DNA of 35,068 nucleotides from an uncultured Lachnospiraceae bacterium (GTDB lineage Bacteria > Bacillota > Clostridia > Lachnospirales > Lachnospiraceae): positions 1-35,068 of the forward strand of contig CADBRV010000044.1 of the NCBI GenBank assembly GCA_902797185.1, given 5' to 3'. Made by a program: the position numbers and the translations under genes. A model generated the notes under the pieces. That model searched no databases, was not told the origin of the DNA, and was given only the letters and a program-made list of their open reading frames with translations. Below are positions 1-9,500 of this stretch, piece by piece; the stretch's first letter is position 1, and each line of letters begins with the position of its first letter.

Positions 1-68
1 AAGATAGACCCAGTACTCAAGATAAAAGCAGTTGAAGATATCCTGGTTGGCAAAAAGGGGGTGTGTGA
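1..68 (+). other. possible 3' end of a plus-strand gene cut by the window edge
   Basis: Frame 1 from the first base reads KIDPVLKIKAVEDILVGKKG, which has the composition of a real protein C-terminus. No stop follows in that frame; it runs on through the hairpin at 79-105. A stop (TGA, 66-68) lies in another frame just after an A5-G5 run, so a one-base length change there would end the protein. The hairpin on the same strand supports a gene ending here. I do not recognise the protein, and it may not be coding. Confidence 0.2.
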
Positions 69-78
69 TATACAGCAT

Positions 79-110
79 GAGGCGGGCCCTTTTGGGTCCC
101 GCCTCTTTGC
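79..110 (+). terminator. intrinsic terminator-like hairpin, plus strand
   Basis: GAGGCGGG (79-86) pairs with CCCGCCTC (98-105), with inner CCC/GGG pairing and a T-rich tip. A short CTTTGC follows on the plus strand. The minus strand has no T-run, so it suits a gene entering from the left edge better than glnN. Confidence 0.5.
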
Positions 111-207
111 ATGGTTTAATGGCATCCCGGAGAAAAACTGGCCCATCTTCGAAGCCATCCTGAAACCATATTTATTTTGTTATTCCTGTTTTATAAAAGC
201 TGCCTTT

Positions 208-2301
208 TCAAGTCACGCTGTACAGCAGGTCACCATAAGACGGATACGGCCAGTATTTCTTCGGCACGATCTGCTCAAGGCCGTCTACCACTTTCCTCAG
301 GGAATCCATCCTGGGCAGGATCTCATCCTTATAATAAAGGGCTACTGTGTAGGAATCTTTACCGGTATCGCACTGGCCCAAAGCATCGGAAAGGTCGTTT
401 ACGGCGATTTCCATCTTCTCGGCGCCTTCTGAAATCTTCTTGAGACGCGGGTACTCCATGGAATTTTCCACCGGAAGGCCGATCTGCTTCTTCCGTGCCA
501 GGATGGCGGAAAGGTCCTTCATGCAGTCAATCAAAGCGCCGGTATAGCCTTCCCTGACCATGGCTGTCATGGTAAGGGCTTCGATATTGATGTTTTTCCA
601 GTAGCTCTCCAGCTTGATGTCTGCCCTGGCGTTTATTTCGCTTTCGTTGTAAATCCCGTATTTGGTAAAGAGTTTTACGTTCTTTTCTGCCGTGTAATAG
701 GGGACAGCATCCACGGTGGTCTTCAGGTTCAAAAGGCCCCTCTTCTTAGCCTCTTCTACCCATTCATCCGAGTAGCCGTTGCCGTTGAAGATGATCCTGC
801 CATGTTTCTCCATGGTCTCTTTGATGATCTTCTTTTCTTCGTCCAGCATGTTATCGGCTTTTTCCAGACGGTCCGCAAACACTTCCAGTTCCTGTGCAAT
901 GGCGGTATTAAGCACTACGTTCGGGCCGGACAGGGAAGCGGCGGAACCCAGGCTCCGAAGCTCGAACTTGTTCCCGGTAAACGCGAAGGTGGAGGTACGG
1001 TTGCGGTCTGTCGTATCCTGGCGCAGAGGCGGCAGCACCGTGACGCCCAGGTCGATCCTGGATTTGCTGCGTTCATGGTACTGGGTATCCGTGCAGATGG
1101 CTTCCAGGATCTCTGTCAGCTCATCGCCCAGGTACATGGAAACAATGGCAGGAGGTGCCTCGTTGGCGCCCAGCCTGTGGTCGTTTCCTGCGCTTGCGGC
1201 AGCAAGGCGGATCAGGTCCTGGTATTCGTCCACTGCCTTGATGGTAGCGGTCAAAAACAGCAGGAACTGTGCGTTCTGGGAAGGCGTGCTGCCCGGTTCG
1301 AGCAGGTTTACGCCGGTATCGGTGGATAATGACCAGTTGTTGTGCTTGCCGCTGCCGTTAATCCCGTCAAACGGTTTCTCCTGAAGGAGGCATTCCAGCC
1401 CGTTCTTCTGTGCAATCTTCTTCATCAGTTCCATGGTCAGCTGGTTATGGTCCGTGGCCAGGTTCGTGGTCTCGAAGATCGGTGCCAGTTCATGCTGGGA
1501 CGGGGCTACTTCGTTGTGCTCTGTCTTGGCGGGCACAGCCAGGCGCCAGAGGGCGTCGTCCAGGTCGCTCATGAACTTTTTCACGCCGGGCTTGATGGCG
1601 CCAAAATAATGGTCATCCATCTCCTGCCCTTTCGGAGCGCTGGCTCCAAAGAGCGTACGGCCGGTATATACCAGGTCCGGGCGTTTTTTAAACAGTTCCC
1701 GGTCAATCAGGAAATATTCCTGCTCTGCCCCAACGGTGGTGCGGACCGTGTGGACTCCGGCATCGTTGCCAAAGATCTTGAGGATCCTCAGGGCCTGCCT
1801 GCTGACTGCTTCCATGGAACGCAGCAGCGGCGTCTTTTTATCCAGGGCCTCCCCGCTGTAAGAAGTAAAAGCTGTGGGGATGCAGAGGGTATTATCCTTG
1901 ATAAAGGCATAGCTGGTGGGGTCCCATGCTGTATAGCCCCTGGCCTCGAAAGTCGCGCGGAGCCCTCCGGACGGGAAGGAAGACGCGTCCGGCTCTCCCT
2001 TTACCAGCTCTTTGCCGGAAAAACGCATGATGACTTTGCCGCCCGCCTGCGGGTCGATAAAGCTGTCATGTTTTTCCGCGGTAAACCCTGTCATCGGCTG
2101 GAACCAGTGGGTGAAATGGGTAGCCCCTTTCCCTACTGCCCAGTCCTTCATAGCGTGGGCTACGACGTTGGCCAGGTCGATGTCCAGCGGCTCCCCTGCT
2201 TCGATGGTCTTCTTGAGTTCTTTGTAAACATCAGAAGGGAGCAGGTCCTTCATGGTTTCGTCATTGAAGACATCAATTCCATACAGCTCCGGTACCTTCA
2301 T
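208..2301 (-). CDS. glnN: glutamine synthetase type III
   Basis: Cytoplasmic enzyme that makes glutamine from glutamate, ammonia and ATP. The 697-residue length fits the large type III (GlnN) class rather than the roughly 450-residue type I. Typical type III motifs are visible, including [13 protein letters not shown] in the catalytic core, [16 protein letters not shown] and [17 protein letters not shown] place the start at 2299-2301 (MKVPELYG) because AAGGAGG lies just upstream. A longer reading from 2376 only translates a B repeat. The upstream region is three tandem B repeats and I found no clear promoter there. No PII or ammonium transporter gene is adjacent. Family assignment is secure. 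Confidence 0.95.
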   Translation of the reverse strand: MKVPELYGIDVFNDETMKDLLPSDVYKELKKTIEAGEPLDIDLANVVAHAMKDWAVGKGATHFTHWFQPMTGFTAEKHDSFIDPQAGGKVIMRFSGKELVKGEPDASSFPSGGLRATFEARGYTAWDPTSYAFIKDNTLCIPTAFTSYSGEALDKKTPLLRSMEAVSRQALRILKIFGNDAGVHTVRTTVGAEQEYFLIDRELFKKRPDLVYTGRTLFGASAPKGQEMDDHYFGAIKPGVKKFMSDLDDALWRLAVPAKTEHNEVAPSQHELAPIFETTNLATDHNQLTMELMKKIAQKNGLECLLQEKPFDGINGSGKHNNWSLSTDTGVNLLEPGSTPSQNAQFLLFLTATIKAVDEYQDLIRLAAASAGNDHRLGANEAPPAIVSMYLGDELTEILEAICTDTQYHERSKSRIDLGVTVLPPLRQDTTDRNRTSTFAFTGNKFELRSLGSAASLSGPNVVLNTAIAQELEVFADRLEKADNMLDEEKKIIKETMEKHGRIIFNGNGYSDEWVEEAKKRGLLNLKTTVDAVPYYTAEKNVKLFTKYGIYNESEINARADIKLESYWKNINIEALTMTAMVREGYTGALIDCMKDLSAILARKKQIGLPVENSMEYPRLKKISEGAEKMEIAVNDLSDALGQCDTGKDSYTVALYYKDEILPRMDSLRKVVDGLEQIVPKKYWPYPSYGDLLYSVT

Positions 2302-2331
2302 ATCCTTTTCCTCCTTTTTCCGGACCAGGTG

Positions 2332-2571
2332 TTCTATTTCATCGCCTGAAAGGTGATGAAGCAGGCCGTGCCCCACGCGAAGCGTGCCTTTTATGGCACG
2401 GCTCTCCTTGTTTTTCTATTTCATCGCCTAAAAGGCGATGAAGCAGGCCGTGACCCACGCGAAGCGTGCTTTTCATGGCACGGCTCTCCTTGTTTTTCTA
2501 TTTCATCGCCTGAAAGGCGATGAAGCAGGCCGTACCCCACGCGAAGCGTGCTTTTCATGGCACGGCTCTCG
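2332..2571. repeat. three tandem 82-bp copies of the B-type two-hairpin repeat
   Basis: Copies begin at 2341, 2423 and 2505, a period of exactly 82 bp. Each has a first hairpin (ATCGCCT, GAA, AGGCGAT) and a second structure. In the second, outer arms GCCGTGCC and GGCACGGC enclose an inner hairpin CACGC-GAA-GCGTG. A spacer TCTCCTTGTTTTTCTATTTC joins the copies. They lie directly upstream of the glnN ribosome-binding site, so they would form a 5' leader if transcribed with it. The same unit recurs in most gene gaps of this window. Confidence 0.9.
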
Positions 2572-2578
2572 AAAGCCC

Positions 2579-2595
2579 AAGGAAGGTCCTTCCTT
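2579..2595. other. perfect palindrome between the B repeats and the TPR gene
   Basis: AAGGAAGG-T-CCTTCCTT, flanked by AAGCC to the left and GGCTT to the right, so a longer hairpin is possible. There is no T-run beyond the arms, so a terminator role is doubtful. The remaining bases up to 2712 hold a GCTGCCGG/CCGGCAG hairpin and an A/T tract; I see no gene there. Confidence 0.35.
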
Positions 2596-2712
2596 TCCCA
2601 AGGCTTGTCTCCTAATATTTTTTTCCCAGGGTAAAGCAGACGCCCTTCCTGCTGCCGGTCCCGGCAGTTGTTTTATTGTGCTGGTGCTTCCATTATCCGC
2701 AGCCGCAGTTAC

Positions 2713-4290
2713 TTAGTCGTTCTGCAGGGTCGTGCTGGTACTGGTAGTACTGGTTCCTCTCGTACTGCTGGAACTATTCGTACTGGTCCCTGTCGTACTG
2801 CCGGAACTATTTGTGCCGGTCCCCGTCGTGCTGCTGGAACTATTTGTGCCGGTCCCTGTCGTACTGCTGGAACTGTCCGTACTGGTCCCCGTCGTGCTGC
2901 TGGAACTTGTGGACTTGGAAGACGATTCAATGGTGCTGATCATCTTCTGGCTTTCCGTAGCATATTCAGAATCCGGGAACAGTTTCATTACCTTCTTATA
3001 ATAAGTAACGGCATTGTCATTATCTCCGTACTGGTAATAAGACGCAGCAAGGTAATACAGCGCCGCCCCGTCATTATAGGACTCATCCAGCTCGATAATC
3101 TTCTTGTAATTTTCAATCGCAGTGGCGTAACTCTTCGACTGGTAGCTGGAAGATGCCGTCTGGTAATAGGATTTCAGCTCATCCCCATATGCCTGGGATA
3201 CCAGCCCCTGGTAAATCGTGTCCATATCACTGCTGAGGATGGATTCATCCACTTTGTCCAAAGCGGACTGGGCGGATGTCAGATCCGAATCCTGGATGTC
3301 CTGGTAAGCTTTCAGCATATATTCATAATTGGATGTAGTCGTTGCAGACTCTGCATCCGCGGATTCATAGGAAGCAACCTTGCTGTTCAAAGTCTCGATC
3401 TGGGACTTTAAGGAATCCACCGTGGCTTTCTGCTGTGCCAGCTGCTCGTTCGCGGAAGTGACGCTCTTGTTCGCGTTGCTGTTGATGGATGCCCGGACAG
3501 AAGGCACTACCAGGAAATAAACCACCAGCGCGCCGATCAGCATCCCGATCACAAAATTGTAAACAGCGGCCCTGGGGCTCGCAAACCGTTTCTGCACCGG
3601 CTGGATGACTGTGTCATTGCCATTCTGGTAGGAAACGCTGTCCTCCTTATGGTGGTGGCGGTTTGACACGCCCATGGCTTTGCTGATTTTCCCGATTTCC
3701 TTCAGGTACCACTGGGTCCTGGGGTTCTTCCTGTCGATGGCCTCTGCCGAACGCAGCTGGCTTTTGGCTTCGTTATATTCTCCCTGGCTGGCATAAAGGA
3801 GTCCCAAAAGCTGCCTCGCTTTCAGAAAGCCCGGCTGCTCTGCCAGCACTTTCTTCAGCTGCAGGATGGCCAGGTCCACGCTTCCCTGCTGCTGGTAAAC
3901 GACCGCCTGGTTATACTTTTCCACCAGCTCGTTTACAGCGGCGCGTTTTTCCCCGCCGATCAGTTCATACAGGTATGGGGTAGCCGGGTTGTCCTGTGTC
4001 AGCAGCGTACGGCTGATGGCCCACTCGGAAATCGCGCCGGGATAATCCCCCATCTCGTAATAGACAAGGCCCAGCAGGTTCCTGGCGTCAATGTTGGCCT
4101 TGTTGAGCCTCAGGCACCGCCGCAGCGATTCCACAGCCCCGGTCAGGTCACGCTCTTTTGCCTTTGCAAGGCCCCTGTTATAAAGCAGGTTGCTGGACGC
4201 AATAATCTTCTTATAATAATGCATATTGGCACCGCAGTAGGAACAGATGTCTCCTTTTCCCAGCTCGTTGCCGCAATAATAACATTTCAT
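2713..4290 (-). CDS. zinc-ribbon, TPR-repeat membrane protein with a Ser/Thr-rich repeated tail
   Basis: A 525-residue protein of unknown exact function. Residues 3-19 hold a two-CxxC zinc ribbon (C3, C6, C16, C19). TPR-like helical repeats follow at about 35-200, and a single membrane segment lies at about 244-264. A predicted coiled coil occupies about 273-315, and a second TPR block lies around 340-450. The tail from about 456 is low complexity, with an 11-residue unit such as GTGTNSSSSTT repeated about five times (33-bp DNA repeats near 2737-2900). The N-terminus should be cytoplasmic and the second TPR block and tail outside. The start at 4288-4290 follows GGGAGAG and lies only three bases past the stop of the 52-aa gene. 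It is probably co-transcribed with folC. Confidence 0.75.
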   Translation of the reverse strand: MKCYYCGNELGKGDICSYCGANMHYYKKIIASSNLLYNRGLAKAKERDLTGAVESLRRCLRLNKANIDARNLLGLVYYEMGDYPGAISEWAISRTLLTQDNPATPYLYELIGGEKRAAVNELVEKYNQAVVYQQQGSVDLAILQLKKVLAEQPGFLKARQLLGLLYASQGEYNEAKSQLRSAEAIDRKNPRTQWYLKEIGKISKAMGVSNRHHHKEDSVSYQNGNDTVIQPVQKRFASPRAAVYNFVIGMLIGALVVYFLVVPSVRASINSNANKSVTSANEQLAQQKATVDSLKSQIETLNSKVASYESADAESATTTSNYEYMLKAYQDIQDSDLTSAQSALDKVDESILSSDMDTIYQGLVSQAYGDELKSYYQTASSSYQSKSYATAIENYKKIIELDESYNDGAALYYLAASYYQYGDNDNAVTYYKKVMKLFPDSEYATESQKMISTIESSSKSTSSSSTTGTSTDSSSSTTGTGTNSSSSTTGTGTNSSGSTTGTSTNSSSSTRGTSTTSTSTTLQND

Positions 4291-4293
4291 GGA

Positions 4294-4452
4294 TTATCTC
4301 TCCCTGGTACGAAACGGTCTCCCGTCCCGGTCGATCATCTGCTGCATGACATCGGCCAGGTCTGTCAAATCCCTGTTGTAAATCGCTTCTTCCGCTTGTT
4401 CCACATCCGGAAGGGGCTTGAATTTTTTCAGTTCTTCTTCGTAATCAATCAT
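4294..4452 (-). CDS. conserved-looking small protein, 52 residues
   Basis: A short gene easily missed by length cut-offs. It begins MIDYEEELKKFKPLPDVEQA and ends with a basic stretch (RPFRTRER). It is acidic and helical in its first half, with no cysteines and no membrane segment. The ATG (4450-4452) overlaps the last 8 bases of folC and is preceded by GGAG at good spacing. Its TAA (4294-4296) is three bases from the next ATG. This tight packing on both sides argues for real, translationally coupled expression. I do not recognise a family; a scaffold or partner role with the TPR protein is only a guess. Confidence 0.6.
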   Translation of the reverse strand: MIDYEEELKKFKPLPDVEQAEEAIYNRDLTDLADVMQQMIDRDGRPFRTRER

Positions 4453-5722
4453 ATAATTTCTCCAGTTCGCCTACCAGGTACAAAGAGCCGCTGCAGAAAA
4501 GGTATTCCCCTTCTTTCCGGGAGCCTTTTGCCGCTTCCAGCGCCTTTAAGGGATCGGCGATACATTCTACCGGTACAGAGGCATATTTTTCTGCCATTTC
4601 TGCAAGCTCCTCCGGGGCAGCCGCCCGCGGCGAAGAAATGCCGGTGACATAAATTTTTTCCCATATTGGAGAAGATGCCAGAGGAGGCACCATTTCGCCT
4701 AGCTTCTTGTCTTTTAATGCGGAAAAAAGGAGTATGGCCTTTTTCCCGTCACATAAGGCAGATGCTGACTCCAGGAACGCGCGGATGCCGGATGGATTGT
4801 GTGCCCCATCCAGGACCACTCCCGGCTCCTTTTCTTCCATCCTGCCCGGCCATTTTGCACTATGGATGCCGCTCCGGATGGCTTCTTTTGCCTCTTCGCC
4901 GCCCCCTAAATACAAAAGGGCGCCCTGCACCGCGAGGGACGCGTTTACCACCTGGTAAAGCCCCAAAGCAGGCAGTGAAAGGCTTAACTCATCATACTTT
5001 ACGCCAAAAGAAAAATCAATCCCTCCCGGATGGCGGCGCAGATGGCGGGCAGCCTCCTTTCCCACCGGGTAAGCTGGCGCGTGGAGCTCTTCTGCTCTTG
5101 CGCAAATCACCCGGGAAGCCTCCGGCACAGTGTCATCATAAACCACCGGCACTCCCTCTTTGATAATGCCGGCTTTTTCTCCCGCGATCTGGGGGATCGT
5201 ATCTCCCAGGTATTCGGTATGTTCCAAAGAAATGGATGTGATAATGCAAAGGTCCGGATCGAGGGGTGCGTTGGTGGCGTCCAGCCGCCCTCCCAGGCCG
5301 GTCTCCAGCACTGCCGTTTCCACGCCCTGCTTTTTGAAATACAGCATGCACATCAAAAACAGGTACTCGAAATAGGTGGGATGCTCTTCCAAGGGTTCCT
5401 TTTCCGTAAGGCGTTTCACCTGCAGGAATGCGTCCAGAAAATCTTCTTTGGAAATCATCTCCCCGTCTACTTTCATCCGCTCCCTGGTGGTCACCAGGTG
5501 GGGGGATGTAAACAAGCCCGTCCGGATGCCGGCGCAGCGCAGGACCTGGTCCAGATAGGAACAGACGGAGCCTTTCCCGTTGGACCCTGCCACATGGATA
5601 ATATGAAACGACTCCTCCGGGCGGCCAAGCCGCTGGAGAAGCCGTCTGGTATGGGAAAGGCTGTGCTTTTCCGTAAACCGGGGTGTTTCATTTAAATAGG
5701 ATACTGCTTCCTGATAAGTCAA
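4445..5722 (-). CDS. folC: folylpolyglutamate synthase / dihydrofolate synthase
   Basis: Cytoplasmic Mur-ligase-family enzyme that adds glutamate to dihydropteroate and folates using ATP. The 425-residue length is normal. A P-loop GSNGKGS lies at residues 46-52. The typical ITSISLEHTEYLGDT segment and the C-terminal DGAHNPSG motif are present. The start codon is TTG (5720-5722), preceded by GGAGG at 8 bases; no ATG fits as well. It begins 15 bases after the valS stop, a common clostridial arrangement, and its end overlaps the 52-aa gene. Single function versus dual function cannot be told from the sequence alone. Confidence 0.92.
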   Translation of the reverse strand: MTYQEAVSYLNETPRFTEKHSLSHTRRLLQRLGRPEESFHIIHVAGSNGKGSVCSYLDQVLRCAGIRTGLFTSPHLVTTRERMKVDGEMISKEDFLDAFLQVKRLTEKEPLEEHPTYFEYLFLMCMLYFKKQGVETAVLETGLGGRLDATNAPLDPDLCIITSISLEHTEYLGDTIPQIAGEKAGIIKEGVPVVYDDTVPEASRVICARAEELHAPAYPVGKEAARHLRRHPGGIDFSFGVKYDELSLSLPALGLYQVVNASLAVQGALLYLGGGEEAKEAIRSGIHSAKWPGRMEEKEPGVVLDGAHNPSGIRAFLESASALCDGKKAILLFSALKDKKLGEMVPPLASSPIWEKIYVTGISSPRAAAPEELAEMAEKYASVPVECIADPLKALEAAKGSRKEGEYLFCSGSLYLVGELEKLYD

Positions 5723-5737
5723 TGCTGCTGCCTCCGG

Positions 5738-8383
5738 TCAGGACAAAGATGCCAGCCGTTCCTTTACCTGTTCCATCATGGATTCGTATTTTGCCAGTTT
5801 TTCTTTTTCCTGGGCTACCTTTTCCGGAGAGGCGTTCTGAAGGAATTTTTCATTGCCCAGCATGCCATGGGATCGTTTCAGCTCTTTTTCCAGCCTCTTG
5901 CGCTCCTTGTCCAGCCTTTCCCTCTCTTGATCCAGGTCTACCAAATCTTCCATCGGCATATATACCGATGCCACGGAAGTCACAGCAGACACCGCGTGAT
6001 CCGGGATGCCTGTTTTGTCCGCCTGCACCGAAACGGATTCCGCATGCATCATGCCATTGAAGCGCTCCGCGCAGGTAGAGAATTTCTCCGCGTCTGCCGC
6101 ATCCGTGGGCACGATGAAGACGGCCGCCTTGCGTTTGTTTGGCACATCCATGTCCTTGCGGACCGCACGGATGCTGCGGATGATTTCCTGGATCCCGGTA
6201 ATGACCCTTTCTTCCTCCGGATAAGCATTCTTTTCCTCCTGCTTTGGCCAGGAAGAGATCATGATGGATTCCTCCTGGGGGTTCAAAGCCAGGTAAATTT
6301 CTTCCGTAATGAAAGGCATAAACGGATGCAGGAGTTTCAGTGCGTCGGAAAGCACGCTCTTAAGCGTATAGAGGGCGGTGTTGGCGGAAACCGCATCCTC
6401 CTCTTTCCCATAGAGGCGCGGCTTTACCATTTCAATGTACCAGTCGCAGAACTCATACCAGATAAAGTCATAAACCTTCTGGACAGCCACGCCCAGCTCA
6501 AACTTGTCCATGTTATAGGTAACATCGCCGATCAGGGTATTCAGGCGGGAAATCATCCACTTGTCTTCTTCTTTCAGGTCCTTCTCTTCCGGTGCCGGGA
6601 TCTCTTCCTCCGGCAGGTTCATCTGGATAAAACGGGAAGCGTTCCAGACCTTGTTGGCAAAGTTCCGGTTTGCCTTTACCTTGTCCTCATAATAGCGCAT
6701 GTCATTGCCCGGCGCGTTGCCTGTCAAAAGAGTAAGGCGCAGCGCGTCAGCGCCATATTTGTCAATAACTTCCAGCGGGTCTACGCCGTTGCCCAGGGAC
6801 TTGCTCATCTTGCGTCCCTGCTCGTCACGGACAAGCCCGTGGAACAGCACGGTGCTGAAAGGCTTCTCGCCCATCTGCTCGTATCCGGAGAAAATCATGC
6901 GGATGACCCAGAAGAACAGGATGTCATACCCGGTTACCAGTACATCGGTCGGGTAGAAATAATCCAGGTCTTCGGTCTTATCCGGCCATCCCAAAGTGGA
7001 GAAGGGCCAGAGGGCGGAAGAAAACCAGGTGTCCAGCGTATCCTCGTCCTGGTCCAGATGGGTGCAGCCGCATTTCGGGCAGGCCTTTGGCTTTTCCCTG
7101 GCAACCACGACTTCCCCGCAGTCCTTGCAGTAATATGCCGGGATCCGGTGGCCCCACCAGAGCTGCCTGGAAATACACCAGTCACGGATGTTTTCGGTCC
7201 AGTTGAAGTAGGTGCCCTTCATCCCGTCCGGGATCAGCTTGATGTCCCCGTTACGGACAGCCTCTTCCGCCGGTTTGATCATTTCGTCCATCTTGACGAA
7301 CCACTGCTTCTTTACCATCGGCTCGATGGTGGTGCCGCAGCGGTCATGGGTCCCTACGTTGTGGACAATGTCTTCCGTGCGGACCAGGAGGCCTTCCTTG
7401 TCCAGTTCTTCCACGATCTTCTTACGGCATTCATAGCGGTCCATGCCCTGGTAAATGCCGGCGTTTTCATTCATGGTGGCATCGTCGTTTAAGACATTGA
7501 TGACCGGCAGGTTGTGGCGCTTTCCTACCTCAAAGTCGTTGGGGTCGTGGGCCGGCGTAATCTTTACGACACCAGTACCAAATTCACGGTCTACGTATTC
7601 ATCGGCGATAATCGGGATTTCCTTGTTAACAATGGGAAGCAGCACCTTTTTCCCTACCAGGTGCTTGTAGCGCTCATCCTGGGGATGTACCGCGATGGCG
7701 GTATCGCCCAGCATGGTTTCCGGACGGGTGGTGGCGATTTCCACTTTTTCATCGCTGCCTACGATGGGGTAAAGGATATGCCAGAAAGTACCCTTCTGCT
7801 CCACATGCTCTACTTCCGCGTCAGAAATGGAAGTCTGGCAGACCGGGCACCAGTTGATGATCTTGCTGCCCTGGTAAATCCAGCCTTTGTCATAGAGCCT
7901 GCAGAAAACTTCTGTAACAGCCTTGGAACAGCCCTCGTCCATGGTGAAACGTTCCCTGTCCCAGTCGGCAGAACAGCCCAGTTTCTTCAGCTGGGAAACG
8001 ATCCTTCCGCCGTACTCGTCACGCCATTTCCAGACACGCTTCAGGAATGCTTCCCTGCCGATGTCTTCCTTTTCAATCCCTTCCTTGCGCAGCTGGTTTG
8101 CCACCTTTACCTCGGTAGCGATGCTGGCATGGTCGGTGCCGGGCTGCCACAAAGCATTGTAGCCCTGCATCCTCTTATAACGGATCAGCGTATCCTGCAG
8201 GGAGTTGTCCAGGGCGTGCCCCATGTGCAGCTGCCCAGTGATATTGGGAGGCGGCATTACAATCGTAAACGGCTTTCTGCTCCTGTCCACCTCTGCGTGG
8301 AAATATTTTTTTTCCAGCCAGTTCTGGTAGATCCTGTCTTCGATCTCTTTTGGGTCGTAAGTTTTTGCCAGTTCTTTCTTCAT
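5738..8383 (-). CDS. valS: valyl-tRNA synthetase
   Basis: Class I aminoacyl-tRNA synthetase that charges tRNA-Val. It has 881 residues from the chosen start, the usual length. The HIGH signature is HMGH at 53-56 after PPPNITGQL. The KMSKS signature is at 525-529. An editing domain sits between them (ATTRPETMLGDTA near 220-230), and a CxxC...CxxC zinc site lies at about 419-440. The C-terminus ends in the charged coiled coil typical of ValRS. I chose MKKELAKTYD (8381-8383), where the family N-terminus begins; the longer reading to 8473 translates a B repeat. The SD is weak. I found no T-box motif upstream, although valS often has one in Firmicutes. Confidence 0.96.
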   Translation of the reverse strand: MKKELAKTYDPKEIEDRIYQNWLEKKYFHAEVDRSRKPFTIVMPPPNITGQLHMGHALDNSLQDTLIRYKRMQGYNALWQPGTDHASIATEVKVANQLRKEGIEKEDIGREAFLKRVWKWRDEYGGRIVSQLKKLGCSADWDRERFTMDEGCSKAVTEVFCRLYDKGWIYQGSKIINWCPVCQTSISDAEVEHVEQKGTFWHILYPIVGSDEKVEIATTRPETMLGDTAIAVHPQDERYKHLVGKKVLLPIVNKEIPIIADEYVDREFGTGVVKITPAHDPNDFEVGKRHNLPVINVLNDDATMNENAGIYQGMDRYECRKKIVEELDKEGLLVRTEDIVHNVGTHDRCGTTIEPMVKKQWFVKMDEMIKPAEEAVRNGDIKLIPDGMKGTYFNWTENIRDWCISRQLWWGHRIPAYYCKDCGEVVVAREKPKACPKCGCTHLDQDEDTLDTWFSSALWPFSTLGWPDKTEDLDYFYPTDVLVTGYDILFFWVIRMIFSGYEQMGEKPFSTVLFHGLVRDEQGRKMSKSLGNGVDPLEVIDKYGADALRLTLLTGNAPGNDMRYYEDKVKANRNFANKVWNASRFIQMNLPEEEIPAPEEKDLKEEDKWMISRLNTLIGDVTYNMDKFELGVAVQKVYDFIWYEFCDWYIEMVKPRLYGKEEDAVSANTALYTLKSVLSDALKLLHPFMPFITEEIYLALNPQEESIMISSWPKQEEKNAYPEEERVITGIQEIIRSIRAVRKDMDVPNKRKAAVFIVPTDAADAEKFSTCAERFNGMMHAESVSVQADKTGIPDHAVSAVTSVASVYMPMEDLVDLDQERERLDKERKRLEKELKRSHGMLGNEKFLQNASPEKVAQEKEKLAKYESMMEQVKERLASLS

Positions 8384-8425
8384 CCTGCTTGTACCCCGTA
8401 TTCTCTGTCCTTTGCTCTTACATGC

Positions 8426-8571
8426 CATCGCGGAAAGGCGATGGCGCAAGCCACGCCGGCACATGAAGTGCAAATTTTTATGGCATGGCCCTATTCTATT
8501 TCATGTCATCGCCGCAAAGGCGATGGCACAGGCCACGTCTTCGTACGAAATGCGAATTTTAACAGCGCGGC
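8426..8571. repeat. two B-type repeats upstream of valS
   Basis: Copies at about 8426-8490 and 8507-8571. Each has the CATCGC/GGCGATG hairpin followed by outer arms GCCACG.../...TGGC or CGGC. The outer arms pair by Watson-Crick on one strand with single mismatches. On the minus strand, which is the valS sense strand, those mismatches become G-U wobbles. That bias suggests the minus-strand RNA is the selected form. The repeats fill nearly the whole gap between the DUF1002 gene and valS. Confidence 0.8.
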
Positions 8572-8594
8572 TTATAAATCTGTTTTACCCCTTC

Positions 8595-9500
8595 TCAGTT
8601 TGATCCGCCGAAAAGCCTGTGGAAAAACTGGGAAATGCTGTGGATAATGCCCTGGAAAACAGCCCCGACGCCGGAAGCATTGCCGCTGGCGGAACCTCCG
8701 CTTAAACCGTTAAACAAATCGGACGCCTGTTTCTTCAAAGTATTCACATCCAGGTTCAGCTTCGAAATCTTCATCAGCACGTCTACAATGCTGCTTACTT
8801 CCTCATCGGAAAGGTCGTAGTTGTTTTCATTTGCCTTTTCCCGGACTGCCTGCTCGATGGACTGCCTGTCATTTAAGTTATGTTCCACCATGTACTGCTT
8901 CAGATAAGCAATCAGCTCGGAAGCATCCCCGCTGCCGATTTCCTGGCTGAGCTCGCCGGTAGTGACCAGCTCGTCCGTAGCAGCATCCAGGCTTTGCTGG
9001 TCCACCGGCTTGCCGGTCATCTCGGAATAAGCCTTCGTGCACCCGATCAGGGCAGCCGTCCCGGAAATCTCAAAAGGCGCTGCCACTACTACGGTAGCGT
9101 CGCTGAGCCCTGCAGTGATCAAGGCATTTTTATACATGGCCACGGTGCAGTAATTGATGTTATGGGTCGTAATATTAAGCCCTGACCCGGAAGCACCTTT
9201 TTCCACATATACGGAAGAAAGCGCCTTTGTGCCGATGACGCTGCTGTCCAGATAGCTGTCCAGGTACTGGTGCTCCTCGTCATTAGTGACCGTGATGACA
9301 TCCATGGAGGAAAGGTCGCTGTCAGAAAGCCCCATTTCCGAAAGGACGGTTTCTTTCTGGTCCTGCGTCAAATCCGCCCCGAAGGAAACCACCTTCGTCA
9401 CCCCTGTAGACGTACTTCCGAAATCCTGCGCAAAAGCAGGGACCGCGGAAACAATAAGAAGGCAGAGGCAAAGTGCCATCGCCATGATTCTCTTTTTCAT
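8595..9500 (-). CDS. secreted DUF1002-domain protein
   Basis: A 301-residue exported protein of the DUF1002 (YpuA-like) family, function unknown. Residues 1-25 are a clear signal peptide with an AFA cleavage site. The mature part carries family-typical stretches such as VVSFGADLTQDQKETVL and VVAAPFEISGTAALIGCTKA. The C-terminus is Gly/Ser-rich and ends in an amphipathic FQGIIHSISQFFHRLF segment. The start at 9498-9500 is preceded by GGAGGA at ideal spacing. The 222-bp gap to the pyrophosphatase gene holds a CCTGCACCCGCAGG palindrome and no obvious gene. Family call from motif memory; the biochemical role is not known. Confidence 0.85.
   Translation of the reverse strand: MKKRIMAMALCLCLLIVSAVPAFAQDFGSTSTGVTKVVSFGADLTQDQKETVLSEMGLSDSDLSSMDVITVTNDEEHQYLDSYLDSSVIGTKALSSVYVEKGASGSGLNITTHNINYCTVAMYKNALITAGLSDATVVVAAPFEISGTAALIGCTKAYSEMTGKPVDQQSLDAATDELVTTGELSQEIGSGDASELIAYLKQYMVEHNLNDRQSIEQAVREKANENNYDLSDEEVSSIVDVLMKISKLNLDVNTLKKQASDLFNGLSGGSASGNASGVGAVFQGIIHSISQFFHRLFGGSN

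Noticed and set aside
2302-2376. N-terminal extension of glnN to 2376
   Set aside because: It translates a B repeat; a good SD and the family N-terminus fit the start at 2301.
2332-2571. CRISPR array
   Set aside because: The three 82-bp units are repeated along their whole length with no unique spacers, and no cas gene is present.
5867-7492. 541-codon plus-strand frame
   Set aside because: Lies entirely opposite valS, whose catalytic motifs are intact; long antisense frames are common in GC-rich third-position coding DNA.
8384-8473. N-terminal extension of valS
   Set aside because: The added residues come from a B repeat and the stretch after it; ValRS length and N-terminus fit 8383.
8384-8594. 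T-box riboswitch upstream of valS
   Set aside because: I looked for the AGGGTGGNACCGCG motif on the minus strand and did not find it; the gap is filled by two B repeats.
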